Origin: Flavobacterium sp. MDT1-60
GTDB taxonomy: Bacteria; Bacteroidota; Bacteroidia; Flavobacteriales; Flavobacteriaceae
Direction: 5' to 3'
Assembly (NCBI RefSeq): GCF_014844035.1
Contig: NZ_CP062159.1
Coordinates: 1,302,001 to 1,366,000, forward strand
Length of the DNA stretch: 64,000 nt
Part shown: piece by piece, positions 43,511-52,492 of the stretch
Layout: every line of letters starts with the position of its first letter
Position numbering within the stretch: position 1 is the first letter of the stretch
The notes under the pieces: model-generated
Told to the model about the DNA's origin: nothing
Seen by the model: only the letters and a program-made list of their open reading frames with translations
The model's database searches: none
Made by a program: the position numbers and the translations under genes

Positions 43511-44422
43511 TCATTTGCTTAACAAATTTTCAAAAGCATTATCAATATTTCCAAACTTAAATTTAAATCCATTCTCTAAAAGTCGTTTCGGAATCACATT
43601 TCTGCTTTTCAAAACTAATTCAGTTTCCGTCCGAATGAAAAAAGATCCAATTTCTAATAAGAAAGTGTTCATCGGAATTCCGAATGGAAAACCAACTGCT
43701 TTTCGAAGTTTGATCATAAAATCAGAATTTGGAATTGGTTCTGGAGAAACAACATTTATAACTCCGGTTATTTCTTTCTGAATAATAAAATCAATTGCAT
43801 TGGCAAAATCTTCTTCATGAATCCAGCTTATAAATTGATTTCCTTTTCCTTGTTTTCCTCCAAAACCAATCTTTGCCAAAGTCTTTAATGGAATAAAAGC
43901 TCCCCCGTTTTTTCCTAAGACAATTGAAGTTCGCAAAGCGGTTTTTAAAGTCTTTGGCGTTTCGGTTTTAAAGAATGCTTTTTCCCAGGAAAGGGCAACA
44001 TTTATAGAAAAGTCATTTCCGATTTCGCCATCAATTTCATCCATTTGTTTGTCTAAAGAAAAACGATAAATTGTTGAAGTTGATGAATTCAGCCAATGTT
44101 TCGGTGGATTTTGACAGTTTAAAACAGCTTTGTTCAAAATCTTCGTGCTTTCAATTCGAGATAATAAAATTTCTTTTTTGTTCTTTTTAGTATATCGGCA
44201 ATCAACAGATTTTCCAGCGAGATTGATTAAAACCGTTGCGTTTTCTAATTCGGTTTCCCAACCAGAAAAAGTTGTGACATTCCAGTTTACATATTTTATC
44301 CCATCAATTATTTGAGATTTTCCTCGGGTCAGAATTACGATTTCTTCAAATTTATTTTTGAAGTGATTGACTAAAACTTGTCCTAAAAAACCTGTTCCGG
44401 CTGCGATTATGAGTTTTTTCAT
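43511..44422 (-). CDS. TIGR01777-family epimerase
   Basis: A GTG at 44440 lengthens the frame, but ATG 44422 gives the normal Rossmann start (MKKLIIAAGTGFLGQVLVNHF); 303 residues. Typical motifs: NLAGKSVDCRYTKKNKKEIL, SRIESTKILNKAV, SSTSTIYRF, WEKAF, RTSIVLGKNGG, and WIHEEDFANAIDFI. The NAD-dependent extended-SDR family member has no known substrate (the bacterial prototype is YfcH). Monocistronic. Confidence 0.9.
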   Translation of the reverse strand: MKKLIIAAGTGFLGQVLVNHFKNKFEEIVILTRGKSQIIDGIKYVNWNVTTFSGWETELENATVLINLAGKSVDCRYTKKNKKEILLSRIESTKILNKAVLNCQNPPKHWLNSSTSTIYRFSLDKQMDEIDGEIGNDFSINVALSWEKAFFKTETPKTLKTALRTSIVLGKNGGAFIPLKTLAKIGFGGKQGKGNQFISWIHEEDFANAIDFIIQKEITGVINVVSPEPIPNSDFMIKLRKAVGFPFGIPMNTFLLEIGSFFIRTETELVLKSRNVIPKRLLENGFKFKFGNIDNAFENLLSK

Positions 44423-44435
44423 TTTGTTTTTTTTA

Positions 44436-44514
44436 GCCACGAATTACACAAATTTTCACTAATTTATATAGTCAATTTGGAAAGTAATTCGTGAAAATTT
44501 GTGTAATTCGTGGC
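44436..44514. repeat. 24-bp perfect inverted repeat
   Basis: GCCACGAATTACACAAATTT-TCAC at 44436-44459 is perfectly complementary to 44491-44514. A degenerate relative lies at 56249-56347. Being at the 3' end of the membrane protein operon and upstream of the epimerase gene, it could terminate transcription. Confidence 0.75.
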
Positions 44515-44532
44515 AAAACTTTTAGTAAAAAA

Positions 44533-44919
44533 TTATGCTTTAAAAACTAGTCTTTCTTCTTGTTGTACTTCTTTTGCTTTTCTTTTTCCTCTAAAGAAAA
44601 AATATAAGTTGAAGAATAACATGATACCAAGATAGATAGAAAATCCTCCAATTTTGTAGCTTAATCTTTCGATCAATTCCTGATAATTGTTGTCATATAA
44701 GTGCATTTCCAGAATCATTAGAGCAAAGCCAATATTTAAAAGATAAAATCCGGTTTCAAAAAGTTTGTTAGTTGCTTCTGCAATATCTTCTCGACCTTTA
44801 AAAATGTCAAGCATAAAGATTTTTCCATTTTTAAAAAGTGTTTTAGAAACATAATAAGTAAGGAATAAAGCAATTGGTAGATAAATGGCGTAACCGATTA
44901 AGATTTTTGTAGTTTCCAT
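44533..44919 (-). CDS. Small membrane protein, paralogue 2
   Basis: The 128-residue protein has three or four helices. The region GYAIYLPIALFLTYYVSKTL, KNGKIFMLDIF and FYLLNIGFALMI aligns with the preceding gene's product (GYFMYLAITIFI, KNGNIYVAEL, YYLLNIGYCAMT), so the two arose by duplication. The C-terminus is basic (RGKRKAKEVQQEE). It is the last gene of the GbsR-regulated set. Function unknown. Confidence 0.75.
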   Translation of the reverse strand: METTKILIGYAIYLPIALFLTYYVSKTLFKNGKIFMLDIFKGREDIAEATNKLFETGFYLLNIGFALMILEMHLYDNNYQELIERLSYKIGGFSIYLGIMLFFNLYFFFRGKRKAKEVQQEERLVFKA

Positions 44920-44937
44920 GATATTTAATTTAAGATG

Positions 44938-45285
44938 TTATTTAATTAATTTATGAATGTACTTGGTTAGAATAATGATGTTGAGATAATGTAATATCGA
45001 AATGATGAAAATGATGATTGCAGTTTTTATCCCGATTGTTTCTACAAGATTGGGTAAGGTTGATATCTTTTGCCAGGAAATTAAAGTCATTGCACAATAA
45101 CCAATGTTGAGAAGGTAATAAGCCAAAAGCAAAACCTGATTTATTTTTTGACAGATATCGGCATGATTTGGAATGAGTTCTGCTACATAAATGTTTCCGT
45201 TCTTGTAGCATATTTTTCCAACTTTCAAAATGATAAAAATCGTAATGGCGAGGTACATAAAGTATCCAATGATGTTGAGGTTCAT
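44938..45285 (-). CDS. Small membrane protein, paralogue 1
   Basis: The 115-residue protein has three or four helices and the same framework as its downstream neighbour, 18 bases away. It begins 18 bases after the DUF2071 gene, so the three are one operon. No catalytic residues or known family. Confidence 0.75.
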   Translation of the reverse strand: MNLNIIGYFMYLAITIFIILKVGKICYKNGNIYVAELIPNHADICQKINQVLLLAYYLLNIGYCAMTLISWQKISTLPNLVETIGIKTAIIIFIISILHYLNIIILTKYIHKLIK

Positions 45286-45303
45286 GACGATTATTTTTAT
45301 TGG

Positions 45304-46389
45304 TTAATATTCATAATTTAAACCGCGTTGCGTAAAAAGGTCTGCAATTTCCAATTTGCGTTTGTTTTTTACTTCAATTGCTGATCCTTTTGCAAGGAAA
45401 ATTGAAGTTGGAATGGTAGTTTCTAAAAACTCAAAATCATTACCGTAATTTTCCTGAAAATCAATATGAACTTTATGATTTAGAATTTTAAATTGTTCCC
45501 ATATCGGATGTTGAACTTCATACTCAAAAGTGGTTTCGTTATCAATTTTAGTATAACCAAAATAATGTTCTGTAATAAATTCAGCCTCAGAACCGATTTC
45601 AATTTCTATTGGATTCTTTTCCGTTTCTAATTGAATTGTATTCCATTGTTCCTTATTTTTCCATTGATAGATAAAAGTTTGCGTATCATCATCTTCAATA
45701 ATTTCATGTTTCATTTTCTGAGATTCATAATGTTCCTGATATAAAGTGTTTGCAATGAATGTAATCGCTTTTTTGGGAACAATTTCTTTTATGAAAACTA
45801 CGCCGCGTTTCCATTCTCCGTTTTCAAATCGTTTTACATAAAATCTAAGATTTACTTCTTCAAAATTTACATGAAACGGAATTTTTACTCCCAGAACTTT
45901 GGTGTTTTTAAACATAAAACCAACCAGACTTACATAACATTTGTTGTTCCAAATATCGATTTCAGTTCCTGCTGGAATATATTTTTCTAAGATTTTAGCA
46001 TCTACCACGTAATTAAAAAGTGCTAAGTTTTTCCATTCTGCTTTTAGAAATGAATCAGAATCAATATTTGCTGTCAGAAAATAGAAGTATGTTGCTACTA
46101 ACATAGGGAACACAAAAAAGCAAATGAAATTTCCAAAGTCATTTCCGAATTCAAAATTGGCGGGTATTAATAAAAAAGAGATCAAAACTAAAAGCCAGTA
46201 AAGTTGAATTTTTCTCTTTTTTTCTTTGTTAAGCTCCTTCATTTTTGTGAGTAAAATAATTCCGATTGTTATTTGGACAATCCCCAATACTATTTGGAAT
46301 AACATTCCAAAATATATTAAGACGTAAAGTCCAAGAGTTGTGAAATAGAATATTTTGTTGATTTTGTGTAGGTTGGTAAAAGTTATCAT
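45304..46389 (-). CDS. Membrane protein with C-terminal DUF2071 (YqjF-like) domain
   Basis: The 361-residue protein is a fusion: four helices in the first 115 residues (for example FYFTTLGLYVLIYFGMLF, LYWLLVLISFLLIPANF), then a DUF2071 domain starting AEWKNLALFNYVVDAKILEKYIPAGTEIDIWNNKCYVSLVGF and PFHVNFEEVNLRFYV. DUF2071 is related to acetoacetate decarboxylase-like folds; its role is unknown. An inverted repeat (46406-46431) lies 17-42 bases upstream of the start and matches the one in front of the GbsR-type regulator. Confidence 0.8.
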   Translation of the reverse strand: MITFTNLHKINKIFYFTTLGLYVLIYFGMLFQIVLGIVQITIGIILLTKMKELNKEKKRKIQLYWLLVLISFLLIPANFEFGNDFGNFICFFVFPMLVATYFYFLTANIDSDSFLKAEWKNLALFNYVVDAKILEKYIPAGTEIDIWNNKCYVSLVGFMFKNTKVLGVKIPFHVNFEEVNLRFYVKRFENGEWKRGVVFIKEIVPKKAITFIANTLYQEHYESQKMKHEIIEDDDTQTFIYQWKNKEQWNTIQLETEKNPIEIEIGSEAEFITEHYFGYTKIDNETTFEYEVQHPIWEQFKILNHKVHIDFQENYGNDFEFLETTIPTSIFLAKGSAIEVKNKRKLEIADLFTQRGLNYEY

Positions 46390-46405
46390 AGTTATTGTTT
46401 GTTTT

Positions 46406-46431
46406 AAACTTTCAGAAAAAAATGAAAGTTT
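46406..46431. promoter_or_regulatory. Operator site 1 (AAACTTTC-N10-GAAAGTTT)
   Basis: Perfect 8-bp inverted repeat with a 10-base spacer, in the 55-base gap between the regulator's stop (46445) and the DUF2071 start. Site 2 (46974-46999) has identical arms and spacing. Confidence 0.75.
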
Positions 46432-46444
46432 TAATTAAATTTTT

Positions 46445-46948
46445 TTACTTCATAATTTTTAGAACCAAACGTCCTAACCAGTTTTCATTGAATTCTGTCA
46501 TTTTATCTAACATATTGTCTGCTTTTAAAACGAAGTCATACAGTTTAGAAGTTTGATCTACAAAGTGTTTTTCTTCAGCTGAATCTTTTGCTTCAATTGT
46601 CGAAACTTCTTTTAAGATTTTAAGGGCAGGTTTGATTTCTCTCTTACTTCTTTCTCTCGAAATTTTTACCGCTAATTCATCTAAATCTTTTTCGGCAGTA
46701 AAAAATTCTCTTCTTTCTCCGGCTTTGTATTCTTTATAGACTATTCCCCAATCCATTAAAGCTCTAAGATTCATGCTGGCATTTCCGCGCGAAATCTGCA
46801 ATTCATCCATAATGTCTTCCATCGAAACAGCTTCGTTCGAGACCATTAATAAAGCATGGATTTGCGCCATGGTTTTATTAATTCCCCATTGAGAACCCAA
46901 TGCTCCCCAGGTTTGTACGAACTTATTTTTTGCTTCTTTGAATTCCAT
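46445..46948 (-). CDS. GbsR/MarR-family transcriptional regulator
   Basis: The 167-residue protein has a winged helix in residues 20-95 (QIHALLMVSNEAVSMEDIMDELQISRGNASMNLRALMDWGIVYKEYKAGERREFFTAEKD) that is close to the GbsR/CudC type, then a C-terminal helical dimer part. Such proteins repress by binding palindromes. A matching palindrome lies 26 bases upstream of its own start and another in front of the next gene, so autorepression and control of the DUF2071 operon are strongly suggested. The inducer is unknown. Confidence 0.88.
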   Translation of the reverse strand: MEFKEAKNKFVQTWGALGSQWGINKTMAQIHALLMVSNEAVSMEDIMDELQISRGNASMNLRALMDWGIVYKEYKAGERREFFTAEKDLDELAVKISRERSKREIKPALKILKEVSTIEAKDSAEEKHFVDQTSKLYDFVLKADNMLDKMTEFNENWLGRLVLKIMK

Positions 46949-46973
46949 AGATCAAATGTAAGCAAAAGTTTTT

Positions 46974-46999
46974 AAACTTTCAAAAATAAATGAAAGTTT
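46974..46999. promoter_or_regulatory. Operator site 2 (AAACTTTC-N10-GAAAGTTT)
   Basis: Arms 46974-46981 and 46992-46999 with a 10-base A/T spacer, 26-51 bases upstream of the regulator's start. Same arms and spacing as site 1. Confidence 0.78.
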
Positions 47000-47490
47000 A
47001 TTGTCTTGTTTTTTAAAAATTATTTTCAATTTGGTTAAATGAGGTGCTTTTAAAATGGAAAATTGCTTTATACCTTTCTTTATCTTATTCATACCTAATA
47101 ATTTCCATTCTGTGACATTTTAATAAACAAGCTTTTTTATTTGATATAGTTTTGAAATAGAAATAAAGTCAAAATCTATTATTTAAGGGTTTTCTGAAAA
47201 GTTTCTTGACTAGGAAAATTTCAAAAGTTAATAGAATTGATAATTGTACAATTAGAATCTAAAAACTCATTAACTGATTCTGCAGGTCGGAAAATGAGAA
47301 AACCGTTAGTATTAAAAATATAATTCTGTTCAACGATGTAAATGAGATTTTTATCTCAAACAAAAATGAAAAGTACAGCTTGTTTGATAGGATTGTCTGT
47401 TTGATTACTAATATAATTTTAGTGGAATATAAACCGCAAAATTATTTTGGGGTATTTTATAAGAAATTAAGAAGGCCTCAGATAAACACT
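47000..47490 (+). other. A/T-rich leader of the unknown cluster
   Basis: About 490 bases without a gene. A perfect 14-bp palindrome (TAATTGTACAATTA, 47241-47254) is the only clear structure; it stands 237 bases before the first gene of the cluster. Confidence 0.5.
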
Positions 47491-47736
47491 ATGTTTAACT
47501 TAAAAAATTTAATGATGAATGATCTATTAATTAAAAATGAATTAGGTACTTCTCCAATAGCCACTGCGAGAAGTAACGATCCAGTAGGAGCCCATGATCT
47601 GCGTGTAACGAATCTTGACCCTGCAGTACGAATTGCAATAGGGACAGAATATATGGTAGGCCTGGATGATGGTACAAATATGATACCTCGTACTTGTACT
47701 GCAAAAGCTGGAACTAACGCAACATTTACCAGATAA
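47491..47736 (+). CDS. Small protein of the unknown paralogue cluster
   Basis: The frame extends upstream without ATG, so ATG 47491 gives 81 residues (MFNLKNLMMNDLLIKNELG...); ATG 47512 is an alternative. No signal peptide. After a leader-like N-terminus comes NDPVGAHDLRVTNLDPAVRIAIGTEYMVGLDDGTNMIPRTCTA, a small all-beta pattern. I do not recognise it. It precedes two larger paralogues on the same strand. Confidence 0.6.
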   Translation: MFNLKNLMMNDLLIKNELGTSPIATARSNDPVGAHDLRVTNLDPAVRIAIGTEYMVGLDDGTNMIPRTCTAKAGTNATFTR

Positions 47737-47850
47737 ATAAAAGTTGGTTTCAAAGCAATAAAAAAACAGACTGTTCGCATTCAGAAAAATAATGTGAGGA
47801 GTAACCCGAAAAGCCTTATGAGTAGGGACAACAAATCAAAAACATATATT

Positions 47851-48567
47851 ATGGCAACTTTTAGCACAACAATCAACATTAGTCCGGAAGACGTAAAAAT
47901 TTTAAAAAGTGAAGGATATTCTTTATATGGATTCAAATCAGTAGCTGCATCTGGTGATGGTTCTCCTACAGTTTGGTTTAATTTACCAGCTGAAAAATTA
48001 TTAGGGAAAACAAAAATTACTTGGGAAGAAGATTTTCAGGCTTACAATTCTACAACTACAATAGCGCCAAAAATTCAAATCGAAGCCAGTAATACTATTG
48101 ATACTGATTTAGGACAATTAATAACTATAGAAAAAGGTTCAGGTAATTTAGATTCTAGTACAGACGGTGTTGAAGGAGCTGTTTCTTTCCTTAACAACGA
48201 CAGTCAAAGATTTACAGTTGGAATTAATCAGGTGGTAAACGGAAGTTCAAATATTTTGTGTGCATTTCCAATTTTGGGAGCAGGTTCATCAAGAGTTATT
48301 ACACCTATTACAAAAATTGCTTTGATTTTTTCTACAGAACAAATCTTAACTGCAACTGTAATCACTAAAGCAATGTCTGCTGGTGCATTTATTAACCTTA
48401 CAGGTGTTACTTCACGAGATACTACTTATACTGTAAACGACGGCTGGAGCGCAGGCGGAGCTACATGGTTGAAAAACTTTAATGCTTTTACTGACTTAAA
48501 AAAGTTGTTAATTGAAAATGTAAGCTCAGAAGAAAGAGCAATTAGTGAAAAATACGCTGCAGTCTAG
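47851..48567 (+). CDS. Paralogue A of an unknown beta-rich family
   Basis: The frame opens at 47794, but ATG 47851 (MATFSTTINISPEDVKILKSEGY) is preferred and gives 238 residues. No signal peptide, no membrane helix, and no cysteine except one in the middle. It aligns along its length with the protein at 48649-49374: TINISPEDVKILKSEGYSLYGF/TINFSQETVEILNSEKYTLCCF, KITWEEDFQAYNST/LIEWEFNLCSYLST, KIALIFSTEQI/KIFLMFSSEDI, NDGWSAGGATWLKNF/NTGWNSNNQVWVKPF. Composition (Ser/Thr/Ile/Val) fits a beta-sandwich. Function unknown; not an enzyme motif I know. Confidence 0.75.
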   Translation: MATFSTTINISPEDVKILKSEGYSLYGFKSVAASGDGSPTVWFNLPAEKLLGKTKITWEEDFQAYNSTTTIAPKIQIEASNTIDTDLGQLITIEKGSGNLDSSTDGVEGAVSFLNNDSQRFTVGINQVVNGSSNILCAFPILGAGSSRVITPITKIALIFSTEQILTATVITKAMSAGAFINLTGVTSRDTTYTVNDGWSAGGATWLKNFNAFTDLKKLLIENVSSEERAISEKYAAV

Positions 48568-48586
48568 TTTATTGCATTGGGGGTTG

Positions 48587-48624
48587 AATTACTCTTCATC
48601 TTATTTGATGAAGAGTAATTTTTT
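48587..48624 (+). terminator. Terminator between the two paralogues
   Basis: AATTACTCTTCATC-6 bases-GATGAAGAGTAATT then TTTT. It separates paralogue A from B, so B is probably transcribed less, or from its own start. Confidence 0.85.
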
Positions 48625-48648
48625 ATAAATTAACTTAAATAACAATAA

Positions 48649-49374
48649 ATGAAGAATTCATTAACAATCAATTTTTCTCAGGAAACTGTAGAAATATTAA
48701 ATAGTGAAAAATATACCTTATGTTGTTTTCTCGCGTGTGAGCCTGCAAACCCTTTGTCATTTACTCCTTTATGCTGGAATGTTACTAAAGATTTTTTGAA
48801 GTCTGTTTTGATAGAATGGGAATTTAATTTATGTTCCTATTTATCTACCAGTGTAATTGAAGACAATAAAATTATATATATTGCTCCATTAGAGGCTTCA
48901 ATATCTAAGTCGACAGCTAAGTTTAAAAGTGTTGCTGGTTCAACTTATGAGATTGAACTGAAACAACGAATGTTAATTGAGGATAATGGTAAGGTTTCAA
49001 TTGATACTCAAAATACTTTACAAAATGTATTAATTCAAAATGATTCAAGTATTGCGTATGCTACGGGAATCTGTATCTACAGTAATACCGATGAACAATA
49101 CTACGGCAATTGTGTTTTTAATACTTATGGAAATAATAATATTAAAGTTGCCCCTGTCAATAAAATATTTTTAATGTTTAGTAGTGAGGATATTCAAAAT
49201 AATACTGTCATTCTTAAATCTTACAATCCAGGAATACTGATCGATTTAACTACAAGTGAAGATAATTCCCGAACCGTCTCTTATGATATTAATACTGGGT
49301 GGAATTCAAATAATCAGGTTTGGGTAAAACCATTTCCAACAGATAGCAGTCTGAAAAGTATATTAATTTCATGA
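48649..49374 (+). CDS. Paralogue B of an unknown beta-rich family
   Basis: 241 residues, no signal peptide. Same framework as paralogue A but more diverged and with five or six cysteines (CCFLACEPANP, LCWNV, LCSYL, GICIYS, YGNCVF) where A has almost none. Alignment holds best at the start and over the last 90 residues. The ATG is preceded by TAAATAACAATAA with no strong ribosome site, as usual in Bacteroidota. Role unknown. Confidence 0.7.
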   Translation: MKNSLTINFSQETVEILNSEKYTLCCFLACEPANPLSFTPLCWNVTKDFLKSVLIEWEFNLCSYLSTSVIEDNKIIYIAPLEASISKSTAKFKSVAGSTYEIELKQRMLIEDNGKVSIDTQNTLQNVLIQNDSSIAYATGICIYSNTDEQYYGNCVFNTYGNNNIKVAPVNKIFLMFSSEDIQNNTVILKSYNPGILIDLTTSEDNSRTVSYDINTGWNSNNQVWVKPFPTDSSLKSILIS

Positions 49375-49450
49375 TTTTTGGAATCCTTTTAGTGAATAAT
49401 AAGTATGTTTTGTTGAATTTACATATATTCATGAAAAGAGTCTATCTGAA

Positions 49451-49480
49451 AAAAAACCGAAGTATTGCTACCTCGGTTTT
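49451..49480 (-). terminator. Terminator of the M3 peptidase gene
   Basis: AAAACCGA-12 bases-TCGGTTTT, with T run on the minus strand; 24 bases past the stop. Confidence 0.8.
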
Positions 49481-49503
49481 AATCTAAAATCTAAGATCTG
49501 AAA

Positions 49504-51531
49504 TTATAACAATCCCGCTCTTTTCAACAAAGCTTCCGGTTTTGGTTCCTGACCTCTAAAACGTTTATACAAAATCATCGGATGTTCTGTGCCTCCTTTT
49601 GAAAGTATATTGTCTTTAAATTTTGTTGCTATTTCTTTATTGAAAATACCTTTTTCCTGGAAATATTCAAAAGCATCCGCATCCAAAACTTCTGCCCATT
49701 TGTAGCTGTAATATCCAGAAGAATATCCACCTTGAAAAATATGTGAAAAGGCCGTACTCATTGCGTTTTCTTTTACATCAGGATATAATTGTGTATTAGC
49801 AAATTGTTCTGTTTCGAAAGCTTTTAAATCGGTAATATTGGTTGGATCTTGTCCGTGCCATGCCATGTCTAACAATCCAAAACTCAACTGACGCAAAGTC
49901 GCTAATCCTTCCTGAAAACTCGCACTTTCTTTGATTTTCTGAACATATTCAATCGGAATAATTTCTCCTGTTTCATAATGGTTCGCGAACAAAGCCAAAG
50001 CTTCTCGCTCGTAACACCAGTTTTCCATGATCTGACTTGGTAATTCTACAAAATCCCAAAAAACAGACGTTCCGGATAAACTCGGATACGTTGTATTAGC
50101 CAACATTCCGTGTAATCCATGACCAAATTCGTGGAATAGAGTTGTCACTTCATTAAAAGTCAGCAACGAAGGTTTCGTTTCTGTTGGTTTTGTAAAGTTG
50201 CAAACGTTTGAAATATGTGGTCTTTCGTTTACGCCATCTTTTATTGATTGTGATTTGAATGAAGTCATCCAGGCACCATTTCTTTTTCCTTTTCTTGGAA
50301 AAAAATCAGCGTAGAAAATTGAAACTAAATTATTATCAGCATCTCTTACTTCATACGTTGTAACTTCTTCGTGGTATTTATCGATGTCAAAGACTTCGGT
50401 AAAGGTTAAACCAAATAATTTGTTAGCAACAGTAAATGCTCCATCTAAAACTTTTTCTAACTGAAAATACGGTTTTAGTTTCTCATCATCCAAATTAAAA
50501 AGCTGTTGTTTTAATTTTTCAGAATAATAAGCGCCGTCCCATTTTTCCAATTGTTCGATTCCGTCTAGCTCCTTTGCAAAAGCAGTCAATTCTGCAAATT
50601 CTTTTTGAGCTGCGGGTTTTGCTTTTGCTAATAAATCATTTAAAAAAGAGAAAACTTTCTCCGGACTTTGCGCCATTCTTTCTTCCAGAACAAAATGGGC
50701 ATGCGTTTTATAACCTAATAAATTAGCTCTTTCAAAACGCAGTTTGGCAATTTTTAACACATTTTCCTGATTGTCGAATTCGTTATTTTGAAATGATCTT
50801 GCCCCAAAAGCAATCGCCATTTTTTTACGTAATTCGCGATTATCCGCATAAGTCAAAAATGGAACATAACTTGGATGATCTAAAGTGAAAATCCAGCCTT
50901 CTTTGTCTTTTTCCTTTGCTAATAATCTCGCAGCTTCAACAGTTCCTTCCGGTAATCCTGCCAAATCACTTTCGTTAGTCAAATGCAATTCGAAAGCATT
51001 GGTTTCTGCCAAAACATTTTCACCAAACTGTAAACTCAGCTTTGATAATTCCTTGTCAATTTCGCGTAATTTATCTTTTTTATCTTCTGGTAAATTGGCT
51101 CCGTTTCTGGAGAAACTTTTATACTTTTTATCTAAAAGTGTTGTTTGTTCCGCAGTTAGGTTCAAACTTTCTTTTTGCTCGTAAACGGCTTTTATTTTCG
51201 TAAATAAAGCAGCGTTCAGTGTAATATCGTTTCCGAATTCAGACAACAAAGGCGAAACTTCCTGTGCGATTTTCTGCATTTCGTCGCTCGTTTCGGCTGA
51301 ATTTAAATTAAAGAAAATACTTGAAAGACGATCTAGAATATCGCCGGAAAAATCCATAGCAACAACTGTGTTTTCAAAAGTTGGCGCTTCCGGATTGTTT
51401 ACGATGGCATCAATTTCGGCTTTAGCCAAAGTAATTCCTTCCTGAAAAGCTGGAACGTAATCTTCGATTTTAATTTGCGAAAAAGGTGCTGTGTTATGTT
51501 TGGTGTCGAATTTTGAAAGTAAAACGTTCAT
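49504..51531 (-). CDS. M3-family oligopeptidase (Dcp-like)
   Basis: The 675-residue protein is a typical M3 metallopeptidase: all-helical with the zinc site TLFHEFGHGLHGML, later SFGLLDMAWHG and YSSGYYSYKWAEVLDADAFE. No signal peptide, so it digests peptides in the cytoplasm. The length fits dipeptidyl carboxypeptidase/oligopeptidase A rather than the shorter PepF. Monocistronic. Confidence 0.95.
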   Translation of the reverse strand: MNVLLSKFDTKHNTAPFSQIKIEDYVPAFQEGITLAKAEIDAIVNNPEAPTFENTVVAMDFSGDILDRLSSIFFNLNSAETSDEMQKIAQEVSPLLSEFGNDITLNAALFTKIKAVYEQKESLNLTAEQTTLLDKKYKSFSRNGANLPEDKKDKLREIDKELSKLSLQFGENVLAETNAFELHLTNESDLAGLPEGTVEAARLLAKEKDKEGWIFTLDHPSYVPFLTYADNRELRKKMAIAFGARSFQNNEFDNQENVLKIAKLRFERANLLGYKTHAHFVLEERMAQSPEKVFSFLNDLLAKAKPAAQKEFAELTAFAKELDGIEQLEKWDGAYYSEKLKQQLFNLDDEKLKPYFQLEKVLDGAFTVANKLFGLTFTEVFDIDKYHEEVTTYEVRDADNNLVSIFYADFFPRKGKRNGAWMTSFKSQSIKDGVNERPHISNVCNFTKPTETKPSLLTFNEVTTLFHEFGHGLHGMLANTTYPSLSGTSVFWDFVELPSQIMENWCYEREALALFANHYETGEIIPIEYVQKIKESASFQEGLATLRQLSFGLLDMAWHGQDPTNITDLKAFETEQFANTQLYPDVKENAMSTAFSHIFQGGYSSGYYSYKWAEVLDADAFEYFQEKGIFNKEIATKFKDNILSKGGTEHPMILYKRFRGQEPKPEALLKRAGLL

Positions 51532-51753
51532 TATGATATACTATTTTTTTATTAAGTGAAGTCGATATTTTCGAATTCCAAAGATAACAATTTATAAAAA
51601 TCTAATCGGCTATATAAAAAGGATTCGAGGCATAAAATCCTCTTAAATTGTGTTATAGATATGTTATTTATTACTGTAGGCGATTTTAAAAACGTAAATT
51701 GAGAAAAATAGGATCTGGCATTATAAAATGCTTATCATAATTATAAAAATAAA

Positions 51754-52425
51754 ATGATGAATTATAAAGTTGAAATAAAGAATATCGATACGGTAAATGA
51801 AGTGGAAGGATATTGGTCTGAGGAAGATTTTATTCAGTTATTACAGAAATTCAATTATCCGGATGGTGCCGCAGCTGAGAAAAGTAGTTTGCCGGAATTA
51901 TTAGAAATGGCAATTTCTGATTACGAGCCTAATGAAGCTGCACAGATTGTCTTAGAATATAAATTAGGAGATCAATTAAGTGAAGGACAAATTGAGCAGA
52001 TATCAAACAATATGTTAATCGATAAGGTTTGCGAGGAATACCCTGAGATACACATGCAAGGCACATTGTTTCATGTGAATCAATTGCTTTTTAAAGCTTA
52101 TAATGGGAAATTTCCAAATGCAAAAGCGTCTGTTGTTCATTTTTCAATGACTCCAACGGATGGCGAAGCACAAAAGCTAACAGCCGAAAACGTTTTGAAA
52201 TTATTGAATAATGGTTTGTCAGATAGAAATCTTATCAAGAGATTATTCGAAACTCAAATTTCTCAGAATATTCCGTTTCCCGAAGCAGAAAGTATTATCT
52301 GGGAATTGACAACAGAAGATGATGTAAATTACAATCTGGTTACTTCAGAGAATTGGATAAATAAGGATGATGTGATAGAATCTGAATTTGAATCTATTTT
52401 GGAAGAGGTTGAAGATGAAGCTTAA
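51754..52425 (+). CDS. Acidic cytoplasmic protein of unknown function
   Basis: The 223-residue protein has no signal or membrane helix and is acidic, ending EFESILEEVEDEA. Segments such as YWSEEDFIQLLQKFNYPDGA and LLEMAISDYEPNEAAQIVLEYKLGDQLSEGQI read as helices. Not recognised. It is divergent from the M3 gene; the first two codons are both ATG. Confidence 0.7.
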   Translation: MMNYKVEIKNIDTVNEVEGYWSEEDFIQLLQKFNYPDGAAAEKSSLPELLEMAISDYEPNEAAQIVLEYKLGDQLSEGQIEQISNNMLIDKVCEEYPEIHMQGTLFHVNQLLFKAYNGKFPNAKASVVHFSMTPTDGEAQKLTAENVLKLLNNGLSDRNLIKRLFETQISQNIPFPEAESIIWELTTEDDVNYNLVTSENWINKDDVIESEFESILEEVEDEA

Positions 52426-52429
52426 TTTT

Positions 52430-52492
52430 AGTTTTCAGTCACGGTTTTCAGTCACAGTTCACACTGAAAACTGTGACTGAAAACTGAAAACT
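52430..52492. repeat. CAGTCACAGTTTTCAGT-type inverted repeat
   Basis: AGTTTTCAGTCACGGTTTTC...ACTGTGACTGAAAACTGAAA: the two ends pair over about 25 bases. The same family occurs at 63261-63317 and a fragment at 55008-55025. It sits between convergent genes and may terminate both. Confidence 0.7.
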
